A DNA stretch of 64,000 bases from Bacteroidota bacterium. Its GTDB lineage: Bacteria > Bacteroidota > Bacteroidia > Cytophagales > Cyclobacteriaceae. The stretch lies in contig JAFDYX010000035.1 of NCBI GenBank assembly GCA_018267215.1, positions 1 to 64,000 of the forward strand. The letters run 5' to 3'. A model generated the notes under the pieces. The model had not been told where the DNA came from, did not search any database, and was given only the letters and a program-made list of their open reading frames with translations. Both the position numbers and the translations under genes were made by a program. This document shows, in pieces, positions 7,591-17,221 of the stretch. The first letter of the stretch is position 1, and the number at the start of each line of letters is the position of its first letter.

Positions 7591-9624
7591 ATGAAGAGGG
7601 GAGTTCTGATTTTTATAATCCTTATCGCGGCTCCATGGTTTTTGGGGGCATTTCCGGCCGACACGTTAGTGCTAAAACCCAAACAGGTTTTTGGGCACGA
7701 AGCTAAAGTCATCTCTTATTTACTGGATCACTATCATTACCGGAAACTGGTTTTGAATGACTCCCTGTCTGGCGCCATCTTGAAAGCATACATTCGGGAG
7801 TTGGATAATAACCGCAGTTATTTTTTAGCCTCCGATATTAGGTCGTTTGATAAGTACAAAAATCAGATTGATGACCTAACCCGAAAAGAAGATGTATCAC
7901 CAGCTTACGATATCTACTCTGTTTTTATTAAAAGGTATAACGAAAGAATGAACTATGTGCTTACCCAACTGGTAGGCAAAGTATTCGATTATACTCGTGA
8001 TGAAGTATATGAAGCAGATCGGGAAGATAAACCTTGGGCAGCCTCGGTTGATGAACTGAATGATATTTGGCGAAAGACAATTAAAAGCCAAGCACTAAGC
8101 CTCAAACTGACCGGAAAAACACCTGATGAAATCAAAGACATACTTAAAAAAAGATACGAACGCTTTCAAAATTCATTTGTAAAATTCAATTCAGATGATG
8201 TATTCAGTCTTTACATGAATGCAATAACTGAATCCTACGACCCACACACCAACTATTTATCGCCCAAGGCAGCCGATCTTTTTAAGCAAAGCATGAGTTT
8301 ATCGCTGGAAGGGATAGGAGCTCAGTTGACAACAGAAAATGATTATACCAAAGTTGCCAGAATTTTGCCGGGTGGCGATGCCGACAAATCTGGAAAACTA
8401 CATGCCAACGATTTTATTATAGGTGTAGCGCAAGGTAAAGATGGCGAGATGGTGGATGTTATCGGATGGCGATTGGACGATGTGGTCAAGCTAATCAAAG
8501 GCCCCAAAGGAACTTTTGTGCGGTTGAATATTATTCCGTCTAAAACCGGCAAAGGCGGGGCAGCCGTGGAAATTACATTAGTGAGAGATAAGATCAAACT
8601 AGAAGACCAAGCTGCTAAAAAAAGCCTGATCCGGTATCGCACTGATGGGAAGGAACTTAAATTAGGTGTGGTTACTTTGCCCAGTTTTTACATGGACTTT
8701 GACGAGTACCAGAAGGGCAACCCTGACTACCGCAGCACAACAAGAGACGTAAAAAAATTAATCAATGAATTAAAAACTGAAAATATAGATGGGCTGGTGC
8801 TCGATTTGCGAAATAATGGAGGCGGCTCGCTGGCAGAAGCCATTGATCTGACAGGCCTGTTTATCGGTGAAGGCCCGGTTGTGCAGGTCAAATCTTCCAA
8901 TAACCAAATTCAGGTAGGCGAAGATGATGATAAAGACATTACCTACGCTGGCCCTTTAGTCGTGATGACTAATCGCTTTAGTGCCTCTGCATCTGAAATT
9001 TTTGCCGGAGCCATTCAGGACTACCACCGCGGTGTGATTGTGGGCGAGTCAACCTATGGCAAAGGTACAGTACAACGTGTGCAGGATTTAACACAGATAC
9101 TGAATGAAAAAGTACCGGTGGGGGAATTAAAATATACCTTCCAGAAATTTTATCGCGTAAGCGGCAGCAGCACACAGCATAAAGGTGTGGAGCCGGACAT
9201 TAAACTGCCCACCGCGTTTGACCCCGAGCAATTTGGCGAAAGTTCTAACCTGAGTGCCTTGCCGTGGGATGTTATCAGTGCCGCTACATACCAAAAATGC
9301 ACAGACGTAAATGATCAACTCATCGCCAGCCTGAATAAATCCTATCAGGATCGGCTCAAGCACGATGCGAGTTTAAAAAAATACACATCTGAAGTAGAAG
9401 AACTACGAGAAAGTTTACATCAAAAAAATATTTCACTCAATGAAGCGGTCAGAAAAAAACAGTTAGCTGAAACTGATAAAAAGAAAATAGAAGATAAATT
9501 GGATACCAAACTGACCACCTCGGCTGATGGTTTGCCGGTAGATGACTTGCAAAAGATGAAAGATGAATATCTGCGCGAAGGCTTGCTGATACTGAGCGAG
9601 ATGGCTATCAAACGGATCGGTTAG
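7591..9624 (+). CDS. prc: Carboxy-terminal processing peptidase (Prc/Tsp, family S41)
   Basis: A 677-residue periplasmic serine protease that trims C-termini of envelope proteins. It has an N-terminal signal segment (residues 1-20), the helical Prc N-domain, a PDZ domain around 235-335, and the S41 core. The catalytic serine is Ser466 in FSASASEIFAG and the lysine is Lys491 in TYGKGTVQ. Asp477 sits at the same spacing as the accessory Asp of E. coli Prc. A DUF3340-type C-terminal coiled region follows. Length and order match the long E. coli Prc type rather than the shorter CtpA. It ends one base before the convergent thioredoxin-like gene. Confidence 0.93.
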   Translation: MKRGVLIFIILIAAPWFLGAFPADTLVLKPKQVFGHEAKVISYLLDHYHYRKLVLNDSLSGAILKAYIRELDNNRSYFLASDIRSFDKYKNQIDDLTRKEDVSPAYDIYSVFIKRYNERMNYVLTQLVGKVFDYTRDEVYEADREDKPWAASVDELNDIWRKTIKSQALSLKLTGKTPDEIKDILKKRYERFQNSFVKFNSDDVFSLYMNAITESYDPHTNYLSPKAADLFKQSMSLSLEGIGAQLTTENDYTKVARILPGGDADKSGKLHANDFIIGVAQGKDGEMVDVIGWRLDDVVKLIKGPKGTFVRLNIIPSKTGKGGAAVEITLVRDKIKLEDQAAKKSLIRYRTDGKELKLGVVTLPSFYMDFDEYQKGNPDYRSTTRDVKKLINELKTENIDGLVLDLRNNGGGSLAEAIDLTGLFIGEGPVVQVKSSNNQIQVGEDDDKDITYAGPLVVMTNRFSASASEIFAGAIQDYHRGVIVGESTYGKGTVQRVQDLTQILNEKVPVGELKYTFQKFYRVSGSSTQHKGVEPDIKLPTAFDPEQFGESSNLSALPWDVISAATYQKCTDVNDQLIASLNKSYQDRLKHDASLKKYTSEVEELRESLHQKNISLNEAVRKKQLAETDKKKIEDKLDTKLTTSADGLPVDDLQKMKDEYLREGLLILSEMAIKRIG

Positions 9625-9625
9625 T

Positions 9626-10204
9626 TCATTGGGCTATGTCTGTAAGAAATTTTTTGAATTTATCTGTATTATAGTTGCGCATGCCTATTTCTTTGTATGC
9701 GATGTGCCCATCCGGAGAGATGACGAAAGTAGTGGGAATAGAAGGCACATTCAGTTGGTCGCTTAAATAACCCGAAGGCATGAAAACCGGAAAAGTGAAA
9801 TCTTTTTGTGCTACATATCTTTTTACTTTTTCAATTTGCTCATCTTTATCAAGCGAGAGCATAACAAACACTACCTTCTCCTTGTCCACAGCTTCATATA
9901 ATTTTTGAATGGAGGGCATTTCCGACCGGCAAGGCGGGCACCACGTTGCCCACATATTGAGAAACACAGTTTTACCCTTATATTTTGAAAAATCTATTTT
10001 ATTTCCGGCAAGGTCTTTGATTGTAAAATTGTAATCAAAGATTGCTTGATCAGTATTGACAGTTGGAGATGCGTTTACAAAACCAGCCTGCAAAACAGCT
10101 GTTTGTGTGATCGTTGCTAATTGCGAGAAAGCACCTGAAAAATATAAAATAGGAATGACCAGAAGCCATCCGTATGATTTCAAAATACCTTTTACCTTGT
10201 GCAT
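9626..10204 (-). CDS. TlpA/ResA-like membrane-anchored thioredoxin
   Basis: A 192-residue protein with one N-terminal hydrophobic segment (about residues 12-30) that anchors or exports it. An AhpC/TSA-Redoxin type thioredoxin domain follows. The redox motif is WCPPC with Cys89 and Cys92, and the cis-Pro lies in NVPSIPTTFVI. This type reduces disulfides in the periplasm, for example during cytochrome c maturation. No cytochrome genes are nearby, so the partner is unknown. It is convergent with the prc gene. Confidence 0.9.
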   Translation of the reverse strand: MHKVKGILKSYGWLLVIPILYFSGAFSQLATITQTAVLQAGFVNASPTVNTDQAIFDYNFTIKDLAGNKIDFSKYKGKTVFLNMWATWCPPCRSEMPSIQKLYEAVDKEKVVFVMLSLDKDEQIEKVKRYVAQKDFTFPVFMPSGYLSDQLNVPSIPTTFVISPDGHIAYKEIGMRNYNTDKFKKFLTDIAQ

Positions 10205-10252
10205 AGGTCAAACATTTTTCCTCAAATGTCTTTATTTTGATAACTTTCCACA

Positions 10253-12055
10253 ATGAATTTTATTAAGAAACTTACATTCTCATTAATTGTTTTTGCTTCA
10301 CCCATCTTGGTGTTAGCCCAAAAGGTGAAGTACAAAGATTTGATTTTTTTATTGAACGCCAAGCAATACGAAAAAGCCGAGCCCTTTTTAAAAAGATACC
10401 TGAAAGACAATACCGATAACCCCAACGCTTTTCTTTACATGGCTATCATTTTTCAGGATAAGGCGACAAGGATGGATCCCTTGCTTCATACCGAGATACT
10501 GACAGCCAACCTGGATTCTGCTGTTATTTTTTATGATAAAGCCTACAAAACGATCACAGAAAAAGAGTTAAAAAGAAATGACGAGTACTATGAAGCCTAT
10601 TTAAGACGAGACCCACGTACCGGAAAATTTGTAATTAAGCTGTCGGATGTTCAGTTGTTTATAGATGACCAGGTAAAGGCATGCAAAGAGAAAAGGGTTA
10701 AAGTCAATCATTTAAAAAATTTCTTTGTAGAATCTGAAAAAGCATATAACCATGCCCATGGTATGTATAAATCTTTGCAAGCTACGTATCCTTCAGATAA
10801 AATGATGTTCCTCCGTTCTGACGAGGAAACGATTACTAAACTTAAAAAATTAGAGGTTACGTACGATTCTGCCGTTACTGCTTTTGATCAATATAAAAAA
10901 GTATCTAAGCAATTAGGAAAAACGGGGCATGATCAGGTTTGGAGCGCTCACGAAATTAAAGATTTCCTTCATGACGGAACTTCGCAGGCTGATTTTATAA
11001 AAGATGACTTGACCGTATGGGATTATAAAAGATGGGCTGGTGAAGCTATGGCTGTTATAGAAAAAGAAATTATTCCTTTACGATCTAGTTTGGTTACTTA
11101 CGATATCGAGTTAAACAAACTGCACGAACGTCTTAAAAAAGATTCTGTTTCTGTAAAAAATGATTTGACCAAATTGGTTAATATATTGTTGGAAGAACGG
11201 TTGAAAAAATACGATGCTGATCCACTGCCATTAGCTGTTTCGGCTATGAAAATAGCAGAGCTTGAATATCAGTCCGATCAGATATTAGATAAACCGCTGA
11301 AAGACTCAGCCAACGTAAAAATCCGACTGAGTGCTATCGCCCGGCAACTCAAAGGGCTGAAAGCAATAGATAGTATTTCTAACCGATTAGCGAAACGCAA
11401 CTTCGAAGAAGAAAACATCAATCATAAATTTTATATCAGCAAGGTTTTTGGTAAGGTCTCCGTTCTTCAAGAAAGTATCAGCTCTATGCAAGAATATGCC
11501 GCAAGGGAAATGTTGAAAAAGCAGAAACAATGGGAGGCCAATAGCCAAGCGTTGAAATGGCTTATTGCTAATACCGATTCGATACCCCTGTATAATGAAA
11601 GCAACCGCGATCTTAGGTTTAAACCACTGGCAATTGAAGAAGAGAGATTAACTTTTGGGCTGGCCTATCAGGATTCTTTGGCTACCGGATATTTTTACAA
11701 AATTACGCCATCGCGTATTGCCGGCTTTAAAGTAAATTTTCCGGTAGATCAATCTGTATTTAAAAAGAGAAACTTCTCATTATTTAAAAGTTTGTGGGTA
11801 GCCAGCGCTTCGGCTGATACTTATTTCTTGTTAATCTATTCTACTGTCAAAAATAAAGAGATGTTTAAGGCGACCCTGGCCAAACTAAACCTGACAGACG
11901 GATTGGTTTGGAGCAATAATCTGGATATGGATTTATTGCCTGCCGAATTGTTGTATAATAACGATAAGGCTGAATTATCAATTAAGCAAGTTGCGCCCGA
12001 TGGAGCCGCAAAAATTATTGTATTGGATAAAAACGGAAAAAGGTTGGGTAATTAA
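10253..12055 (+). CDS. Exported helical protein of unknown function
   Basis: This 600-residue protein starts with a signal peptide (FSLIVFASPILVLAQ) and continues as a lysine- and glutamate-rich, mostly helical chain. Residues 25-70 look like a TPR-type helix pair (LNAKQYEKAEPFLKRYLKDN); long coiled-coil-like stretches follow, and the last 130 residues are more beta-like. I do not recognise a family. A periplasmic scaffold role is possible. It is divergent from the thioredoxin gene with only 48 bp between starts. Its 3' end overlaps the convergent gene at 12052 by 4 bp. Confidence 0.7.
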   Translation: MNFIKKLTFSLIVFASPILVLAQKVKYKDLIFLLNAKQYEKAEPFLKRYLKDNTDNPNAFLYMAIIFQDKATRMDPLLHTEILTANLDSAVIFYDKAYKTITEKELKRNDEYYEAYLRRDPRTGKFVIKLSDVQLFIDDQVKACKEKRVKVNHLKNFFVESEKAYNHAHGMYKSLQATYPSDKMMFLRSDEETITKLKKLEVTYDSAVTAFDQYKKVSKQLGKTGHDQVWSAHEIKDFLHDGTSQADFIKDDLTVWDYKRWAGEAMAVIEKEIIPLRSSLVTYDIELNKLHERLKKDSVSVKNDLTKLVNILLEERLKKYDADPLPLAVSAMKIAELEYQSDQILDKPLKDSANVKIRLSAIARQLKGLKAIDSISNRLAKRNFEEENINHKFYISKVFGKVSVLQESISSMQEYAAREMLKKQKQWEANSQALKWLIANTDSIPLYNESNRDLRFKPLAIEEERLTFGLAYQDSLATGYFYKITPSRIAGFKVNFPVDQSVFKKRNFSLFKSLWVASASADTYFLLIYSTVKNKEMFKATLAKLNLTDGLVWSNNLDMDLLPAELLYNNDKAELSIKQVAPDGAAKIIVLDKNGKRLGN

Positions 12056-12504
12056 TTCCCTGTTAGTTTTTTCCAATCTTGATAGCGAAGGTTAATCCGT
12101 TGCTTCATCTTTTCGTAGTTCTCCCAACTGTCGGTAACATGATAGATAGATGGCAAAGATTTAACTAGCACTTCGTCATAGTCTGCGCGATACAAGCCGC
12201 CTCCATAGTAGTAGTAAGTAAACATATTTCCTTCGCGGTTGAAAAGCTCAAAGCCCAAGTAGCCATCCCATATTTCACTTAAAATGGTGCACGAAATTTC
12301 TTTTCTTTTAAAACGAAAAATCTGGCCGGCAGCTTCATCCTCAAAAAACTCAGAATACAGCTCTGTTTCAATAATCCAGCCGAGGTACATTCCAATGTGA
12401 ACGTATGCCTGCTCAATAGGTAAAGAATCAGGAAAATTACCCAGAAAGTGACTCTTGGCATTATCATAAATAGTCTTTTGCATGTCTGCCTTTTTATCTA
12501 TCAT
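12052..12504 (-). CDS. Small cytoplasmic protein resembling the DUF7832 group
   Basis: A 150-residue acidic protein without signal or membrane segments. The N-terminal phrase YDNAKSHFLGNFPDSLPIEQAYVHIGMYLGWII recalls a family of small proteins (DUF7832 as I remember it), some of which behave like immunity or contact-system accessory genes. No toxin gene is adjacent, so no such role can be assigned here. Start could also be at the eighth codon (Met8). It is tail-to-tail with the 600-residue exported protein gene. Confidence 0.65.
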   Translation of the reverse strand: MIDKKADMQKTIYDNAKSHFLGNFPDSLPIEQAYVHIGMYLGWIIETELYSEFFEDEAAGQIFRFKRKEISCTILSEIWDGYLGFELFNREGNMFTYYYYGGGLYRADYDEVLVKSLPSIYHVTDSWENYEKMKQRINLRYQDWKKLTGN

Positions 12505-12566
12505 AATAGTGGGGTTATTTAATTAATGTAAGATGCTCCATTTTGTATGCAAAATATACATTTTGG

Positions 12567-14432
12567 TCATTTAGTTGTATTCTGGAAAGGTACGATTTCG
12601 CTTAATACAATTTTATTGTTTGTTCGGTTAATGTCGGCCATGCGTTGCGAAGGATCAATTTCCAGGCTTTCAATGTCACTCAGTTTCCGGTTTATTTTTA
12701 CAACATACGAGGGATTTACCCAAGGCCACGTATCGCTAACTATGCGGTTAGCGCCTAAAGTAGCAGGCTTTACGCCCATCAATTCATTCATAGGCAAATA
12801 GTAAAGTTGTTGAGATCCGTCTTTATAAGTAACCATCAGATCTATTGGCATCGGGAATTCACCCACTCGTTTAACCTCTACATACGTTGAGCCATCTTTG
12901 TCGGTAACTACGCCAAACCCGTAATCTATTTTTTTAGTGGTGCCGATCCAGTAGCGAAGATACCAGCCCAATTGCATGTCGCTCACTTTCTCCATCACTC
13001 TGATAAAATCATTGGGGGACGGGTGCTTCATTTTCCAGGTATTGTAATATGCTTTCATGCCACGGTAAAAATTTTCTTCACCTATCAGGTATTTCATCTG
13101 CTCCAAAAATACTTCTCCCATAGAGTAAGCCACCGTGGTATATGCCCGGTTGGTATTGAAATGATCTGAATGCTGATTGGCCGGTTCTTGCAGGTTGCTC
13201 TTTGCCAGATAAAAATAACTTTGATAAGCTCCAGTGTGTGGATTGGGCATTCCCATGATTGAGGCCATCGCCTCTGCGCTTGCAAAAGAAGTATATCCCT
13301 CGTCCATCCAAGGATGTAAAGATTCGTTGGAGGCCAAAGCCATTTGATACCAACTGTGGGCTACTTCGTGTGCCATCGTTCCGATTACACCATCTGCTTT
13401 GCCTTCTCCTAAAATGAGAGTACACATAGGGTACTCCATGCCACCATCACCACCTTGTATGATGGAGTAGCTGTTGAACGGATAACGGCCAAAATGTTCA
13501 TTCAGATATTGAAAGACTTTAACAGATGTATCTTCCATTTTTTTCCATGTTGCCTCTGTTTTCTCACTTTTTTGATAAAACAGATGGATGACAGGGCCGT
13601 TAGGTACTTGTACTTGCGTGTGGGTGTAGTCGGGGTCTGCAGCCCAGGCAAAATCTATCACATCTTTGGCGATGAAATTCCAAGTCAATTCAGAAGAGGT
13701 AGCGTCAGCAACTGTTTTGCCCTGACCGTAACCGTGCCCAATCTTATCAGGGTTTTGGAGAATGCCCGTAGCGGCAATAGTAAACGATGGCTTGATGGTA
13801 ATGCTGACGTTAAAATCGCCCCATACACCATGAAACTCGCGTGCTACATATTGGTAGGCGTGCCATCCTTGAAAATCGTACTCGGCAATTTTAGGATACC
13901 ACTGTGTCATAGAGTAGGCGATGCCTTCGCTGTTATCGCGCCCGGAGCGCCTGATCTGAATAGGTACTTGTGCATTAAATTGCAGATCGAATACCGCCTT
14001 TGCTTTGGGGAGCAGCGGCTTGTTCAATTTTACTTCCATCACAGTCCCTTCAATTTTAAACGTAACGGGAACATTGTCTTGTTTTATCCAGGCAATGTGT
14101 TGAAACCCGATTTCATTATCCTTTAGTTTGGAGATGCGGTCGCCCACGCGCCTATCGGGGTCGCTGATGGTGCGCGAGCGCACGTCCATCATACTACCCG
14201 GCTGAAAGGCATTAAAGTAAAGATGATAATATACCTTTTTGAGAGTATCGGGAGAATTGTTGTAGTACACCAGATGTTGTGTGCCACTGAGTTGGTGCGT
14301 ATCGGTATTCATTTTGATGTTCATCGTGTATTCTACACGTTGTTGCCAATAGCCTGGGCCTGGTTGTGCTTTTAAGAATACGGGTACAAATAATAGGATC
14401 ACCGCATACAAAATGTGCTTTTTTGCTATCAT
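12567..14432 (-). CDS. Exported M1-family metallopeptidase
   Basis: A 621-residue zinc aminopeptidase-like protein with a signal peptide (residues 1-22). The zinc site is HEVAH at 355-359 and the third ligand is Glu378, exactly 18 residues after the second His as in gluzincins. The substrate-recognition block is GGMEYP at 330-335, a variant of GxMEN with Tyr in place of Asn, which is common in Bacteroidota members. A catalytic Tyr is plausible in the following helix region. It follows a beta-barrel gene by 14 bp and may share its transcript. It probably degrades peptides in the periplasm. Confidence 0.9.
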   Translation of the reverse strand: MIAKKHILYAVILLFVPVFLKAQPGPGYWQQRVEYTMNIKMNTDTHQLSGTQHLVYYNNSPDTLKKVYYHLYFNAFQPGSMMDVRSRTISDPDRRVGDRISKLKDNEIGFQHIAWIKQDNVPVTFKIEGTVMEVKLNKPLLPKAKAVFDLQFNAQVPIQIRRSGRDNSEGIAYSMTQWYPKIAEYDFQGWHAYQYVAREFHGVWGDFNVSITIKPSFTIAATGILQNPDKIGHGYGQGKTVADATSSELTWNFIAKDVIDFAWAADPDYTHTQVQVPNGPVIHLFYQKSEKTEATWKKMEDTSVKVFQYLNEHFGRYPFNSYSIIQGGDGGMEYPMCTLILGEGKADGVIGTMAHEVAHSWYQMALASNESLHPWMDEGYTSFASAEAMASIMGMPNPHTGAYQSYFYLAKSNLQEPANQHSDHFNTNRAYTTVAYSMGEVFLEQMKYLIGEENFYRGMKAYYNTWKMKHPSPNDFIRVMEKVSDMQLGWYLRYWIGTTKKIDYGFGVVTDKDGSTYVEVKRVGEFPMPIDLMVTYKDGSQQLYYLPMNELMGVKPATLGANRIVSDTWPWVNPSYVVKINRKLSDIESLEIDPSQRMADINRTNNKIVLSEIVPFQNTTK

Positions 14433-14446
14433 GTTTAGTCAGGTAT

Positions 14447-15400
14447 TTATTTTGGCAATTTATAAAAATCAATAAGTGAATTACTTGTTTTAAAGTTGAA
14501 ATACTTAATGATGCTGAAACTAAGAAACCCATAATTTGTTGAGTAGAGAGTTTCTCCCGGCAAACTTTGAACAAAATTGTAGGTATAATTGGCTTGAAAT
14601 GACCAGTCTTTTAATGAGATAGTCAGCGGAACAGATACATAATAATCTAATATACCGAACTCACTAAAATTTTTCAGATAGAAAAGAGGTTTGCCTTCCT
14701 TAAATCTTACGGTGGGGTTTGAAAAAAGGCGGTAATCCTGCCAGTAGTCGTTGCCAAACATAGCGCTGAATGTAGGATAAAAATACATTTGGCTTAAACC
14801 CAACCAATTTTTTTTCTTCAGGTTTAAAGAAATAGCCGGAATAATACGATGCCCATTCTTATCACCAAAATAAAAGCCGTAGTCAAGACGGAATAAAAAA
14901 GGTTTGACATCAAAAAAATTAGAGGAGCTGACGGAGTTTGTGTAGGGCGAACCATAGCCTTTGCTGCTATAGGAATAAAGATAGCGGCTGTATTCGAGAT
15001 TGAATGTCCATTTTTTGATGGACTTCATGTAGCCCAAAGAAGGGATAGACAGAAATATACTGGGGCTATACTCAGCGCTCCAATAAGTTGCGGCATCTAC
15101 ATACAAACCACTTTTATGATAGTAGGTAACGCCCGGAGATAAACCAAATTGGTTTACAGCAAAGCCCGAATTGACAGACATGATGTTGCTGTTATAACCC
15201 AGCCGGGCTACTATACTGGAGCCGGTTTCGCCTGTAATGGGCGTATTGATCAGGCTGTCAATGAGCTCAAAAATGGAGAGCGAGTCTGGGTCTGTAAAGG
15301 CTGCTTTTTCTTTTTTTGTTTGAGGTGAAGTAGCTGCTTGTTGTGCATGGGCTGCTATGACACTTACACCTACTATTGATATGATGGTAAGGCTCTTCAA
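14447..15400 (-). CDS. Putative outer-membrane beta-barrel protein
   Basis: A 317-residue exported protein with a short signal peptide (VGVSVIAAHAQ). From residue 60 on it shows alternating polar and aromatic residues in strands (LYVDAATYWSAEY, WTFNLEYSRYLYSY), as in transmembrane barrels of about 10-12 strands. No family name is clear. It lies 19 bp after the Spy-like gene in the sigma-factor block, so it may be part of that regulon, and 14 bp before the M1 peptidase gene. Confidence 0.65.
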   Translation of the reverse strand: MKSLTIISIVGVSVIAAHAQQAATSPQTKKEKAAFTDPDSLSIFELIDSLINTPITGETGSSIVARLGYNSNIMSVNSGFAVNQFGLSPGVTYYHKSGLYVDAATYWSAEYSPSIFLSIPSLGYMKSIKKWTFNLEYSRYLYSYSSKGYGSPYTNSVSSSNFFDVKPFLFRLDYGFYFGDKNGHRIIPAISLNLKKKNWLGLSQMYFYPTFSAMFGNDYWQDYRLFSNPTVRFKEGKPLFYLKNFSEFGILDYYVSVPLTISLKDWSFQANYTYNFVQSLPGETLYSTNYGFLSFSIIKYFNFKTSNSLIDFYKLPK

Positions 15401-15419
15401 CGCTGCATGAAGCAGAGGT

Positions 15420-15938
15420 TTAGTTGTTCTTTCGTTGTCTTAACCTCATATTTCGCTCGCGAAAATTTTCAGTTCGCTGCTGCTGCAACCTTCGGTTGTT
15501 CAACAATTGTATGATGGTGGCACGAAAGTCTTTTTCTGCTCGATGCAAATTTAACAGTTGCTGGGCAGTTATTACATTTTTCAGTTTATCGGAATATTCT
15601 TTTTCGAGGTTGATCTGGTCTTGTTTTAGCTTTAGCCCCAAATCTACCAAGGCTTGCTGTTGCTTCGGGTCGGGATTGTTAGGGTTAACGTTTTTCTCGG
15701 CTGCTTTATATTCATTTCTCATTTCAACCCGCTTTTGCATCATTTCATTGTATAAAGGCCAAAATTTTTCTGCTTGCTCAGGCGTTAGTCCCAACTGTTG
15801 GGTGATAAAACCTATTCTGGCTGCTTTAATTTTTTCGCGGGCAGCTGCGTTTGTAACGGCTTGTTGATCGTCTGCTTCCTGAGCCCGGCAGAAACTGATA
15901 ACCGTAATGGCGAATATTAAACTGATAATCTTTTTCAT
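15420..15938 (-). CDS. Spy/CpxP-like periplasmic protein
   Basis: The frame is open from 15992, but the ATG at 15938 begins a proper signal peptide (MKKIISLIFAITVISFCRAQ) and sits 4 bp after the stop of the upstream gene, so I choose it. The mature protein is about 150 residues, highly charged and helical, with LGLTPEQAEKFWPLYNEM, the LTxxQ-type motif of the Spy/CpxP family (sensor-chaperones of envelope stress). The C-terminus is arginine- and glutamine-rich. Its position after a sigma factor and a likely anti-sigma factor fits an envelope stress role. Confidence 0.75.
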   Translation of the reverse strand: MKKIISLIFAITVISFCRAQEADDQQAVTNAAAREKIKAARIGFITQQLGLTPEQAEKFWPLYNEMMQKRVEMRNEYKAAEKNVNPNNPDPKQQQALVDLGLKLKQDQINLEKEYSDKLKNVITAQQLLNLHRAEKDFRATIIQLLNNRRLQQQRTENFRERNMRLRQRKNN

Positions 15939-15942
15939 TTTA

Positions 15943-16596
15943 TTACAACTCGTTTTCCAACTCACTTTGTATATCCTTCTCACTGACGTCATTTTGAAAC
16001 AGCCCTGAGTTGACCTGTAAATTTAATAAATCCAAATCGTGCTCATTAAAATGTATCGCTTCAATCAGTTCGTTTTCGGTGGCTTCGCTTTCGTTCAAAT
16101 AGGCAACGAGATGTTCGGTATCAATTTCAGAAAGTTGTGCGTGCCAGTTTTTTTCATCCGGAGAGAAATAAAAATAACCGGCCATACTGATGACTAATAC
16201 AGGAAGTGCATACTTAAGTACAGGCTTCCAGCCCCATGTAATAACATGTTCTTTCTTTCTTTGCTTTTCCAGCCGGTTTTGCACTTGCAGTGCCAGGTGG
16301 TCGAAGTAGCGGTCGGGCACTTGAAATACTCCGGCTTTAGGTATCTGACTGAGGGCATCTGGAATGGTAAATTCTTCCTGCGATTCGGCAGTTACTTTGT
16401 TATGTATCTTTTGTGTTAGTTGGTCAAAATATCCGTCTGGGGTTTTGAAGATATTTTGAGCCAGATTTTCTTTGGATAGCAGGCCTTCCGAAACGGGAGA
16501 CTCTAATCTTTTTTGAATGAGCAGGGGCAGCCTGTCGAAATACCCATCGGGTACTTTAAAAATGTTTGTTTTCGATATTTTGCCCAACTTCTCCAT
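15943..16596 (-). CDS. Membrane protein with three PDGYFD repeats, likely anti-sigma factor
   Basis: A 217-residue protein with three copies of a roughly 20-residue motif, I/VFxxPDxYFDxLxxxIxxR, at about residues 12-31, 49-68 and 90-110. One membrane segment follows at about 127-145 (VLKYALPVLVISMAGYFYF), then an acidic C-terminal tail. There is no signal peptide, so the repeats should face the cytoplasm. It lies 33 bp downstream of an ECF sigma factor gene and upstream of a Spy-like gene, so an anti-sigma role is the natural inference, though no zinc-binding anti-sigma motif is present. Confidence 0.7.
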   Translation of the reverse strand: MEKLGKISKTNIFKVPDGYFDRLPLLIQKRLESPVSEGLLSKENLAQNIFKTPDGYFDQLTQKIHNKVTAESQEEFTIPDALSQIPKAGVFQVPDRYFDHLALQVQNRLEKQRKKEHVITWGWKPVLKYALPVLVISMAGYFYFSPDEKNWHAQLSEIDTEHLVAYLNESEATENELIEAIHFNEHDLDLLNLQVNSGLFQNDVSEKDIQSELENEL

Positions 16597-16629
16597 TCTT
16601 TTATTTGGATTTAATTCGCAGCTAAAAGT

Positions 16630-17169
16630 TTAATCATTCGATAAGAAATTTTCTATTTTTTTCACGGCATGGTGGAAACTGGCTTTAAGCGCCCCCACGC
16701 TGGTTTTGGTCACTTCGGCTATTTCTTCGTATTGCATCTCCTCAAAGTACTTCATGTTAAATACAAGCCGCTGTTTATCAGGCAGTGTAAGTAAGGCTTT
16801 TTGCAATTTTAATTGAATATCATCACCCGAAATGTGTGCTGAGCTATCGAGTTTTGAGGTAAGTTGCTGCCCCACATCTTCGATGGGCAAAAAGAAACGC
16901 CTCCTTTTTTTAGACAGGTGAGAAAGGCACTCATTAGTGGCTATGCGGTAAATCCAAGTAAACAGTTGAGAGTCTTCTCGGAAATTGTCAATGGCCTTGT
17001 GCACTTTAATAAAGACTTCCTGCGTAAGGTCATCGGCATCATCGTGGTCAATTACCATTTTACGGACAAGCCAATACACCCGCTGCTGGTAGGTGCGTAC
17101 CAACAGGTTGAACCCGTAATTTTTTGTTTCCGGATTCCTTATTTTTTGAAGCAGTTCTTTGTCTTCCAA
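16630..17169 (-). CDS. ECF-type RNA polymerase sigma factor
   Basis: A 179-residue sigma-70 family protein of the extracytoplasmic function type. Sigma region 2 covers about residues 22-90 (DHDDADDLTQEVFIKVHKAI and TWIYRIATNECLSHL), and region 4 covers about 120-172 with a helix-turn-helix (YEEIAEVTKTSVGALKASFHHA). No ATG is available upstream before a stop or for the first 37 codons, so the start is TTG at 17169. It heads a minus-strand block with the repeat protein, Spy-like, beta-barrel and peptidase genes, and probably controls the block. Confidence 0.92.
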   Translation of the reverse strand: MEDKELLQKIRNPETKNYGFNLLVRTYQQRVYWLVRKMVIDHDDADDLTQEVFIKVHKAIDNFREDSQLFTWIYRIATNECLSHLSKKRRRFFLPIEDVGQQLTSKLDSSAHISGDDIQLKLQKALLTLPDKQRLVFNMKYFEEMQYEEIAEVTKTSVGALKASFHHAVKKIENFLSND

Positions 17170-17221
17170 GTAAAGGTTTGTGGGTGAGTAGGCTTGTTAG
17201 ACAAACTTACTCACTGTAGGT

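Noticed and set aside
13455-14126. 223-codon plus-strand open frame
   Set aside because: It lies fully inside the M1 peptidase gene on the other strand and encodes no recognisable domains.
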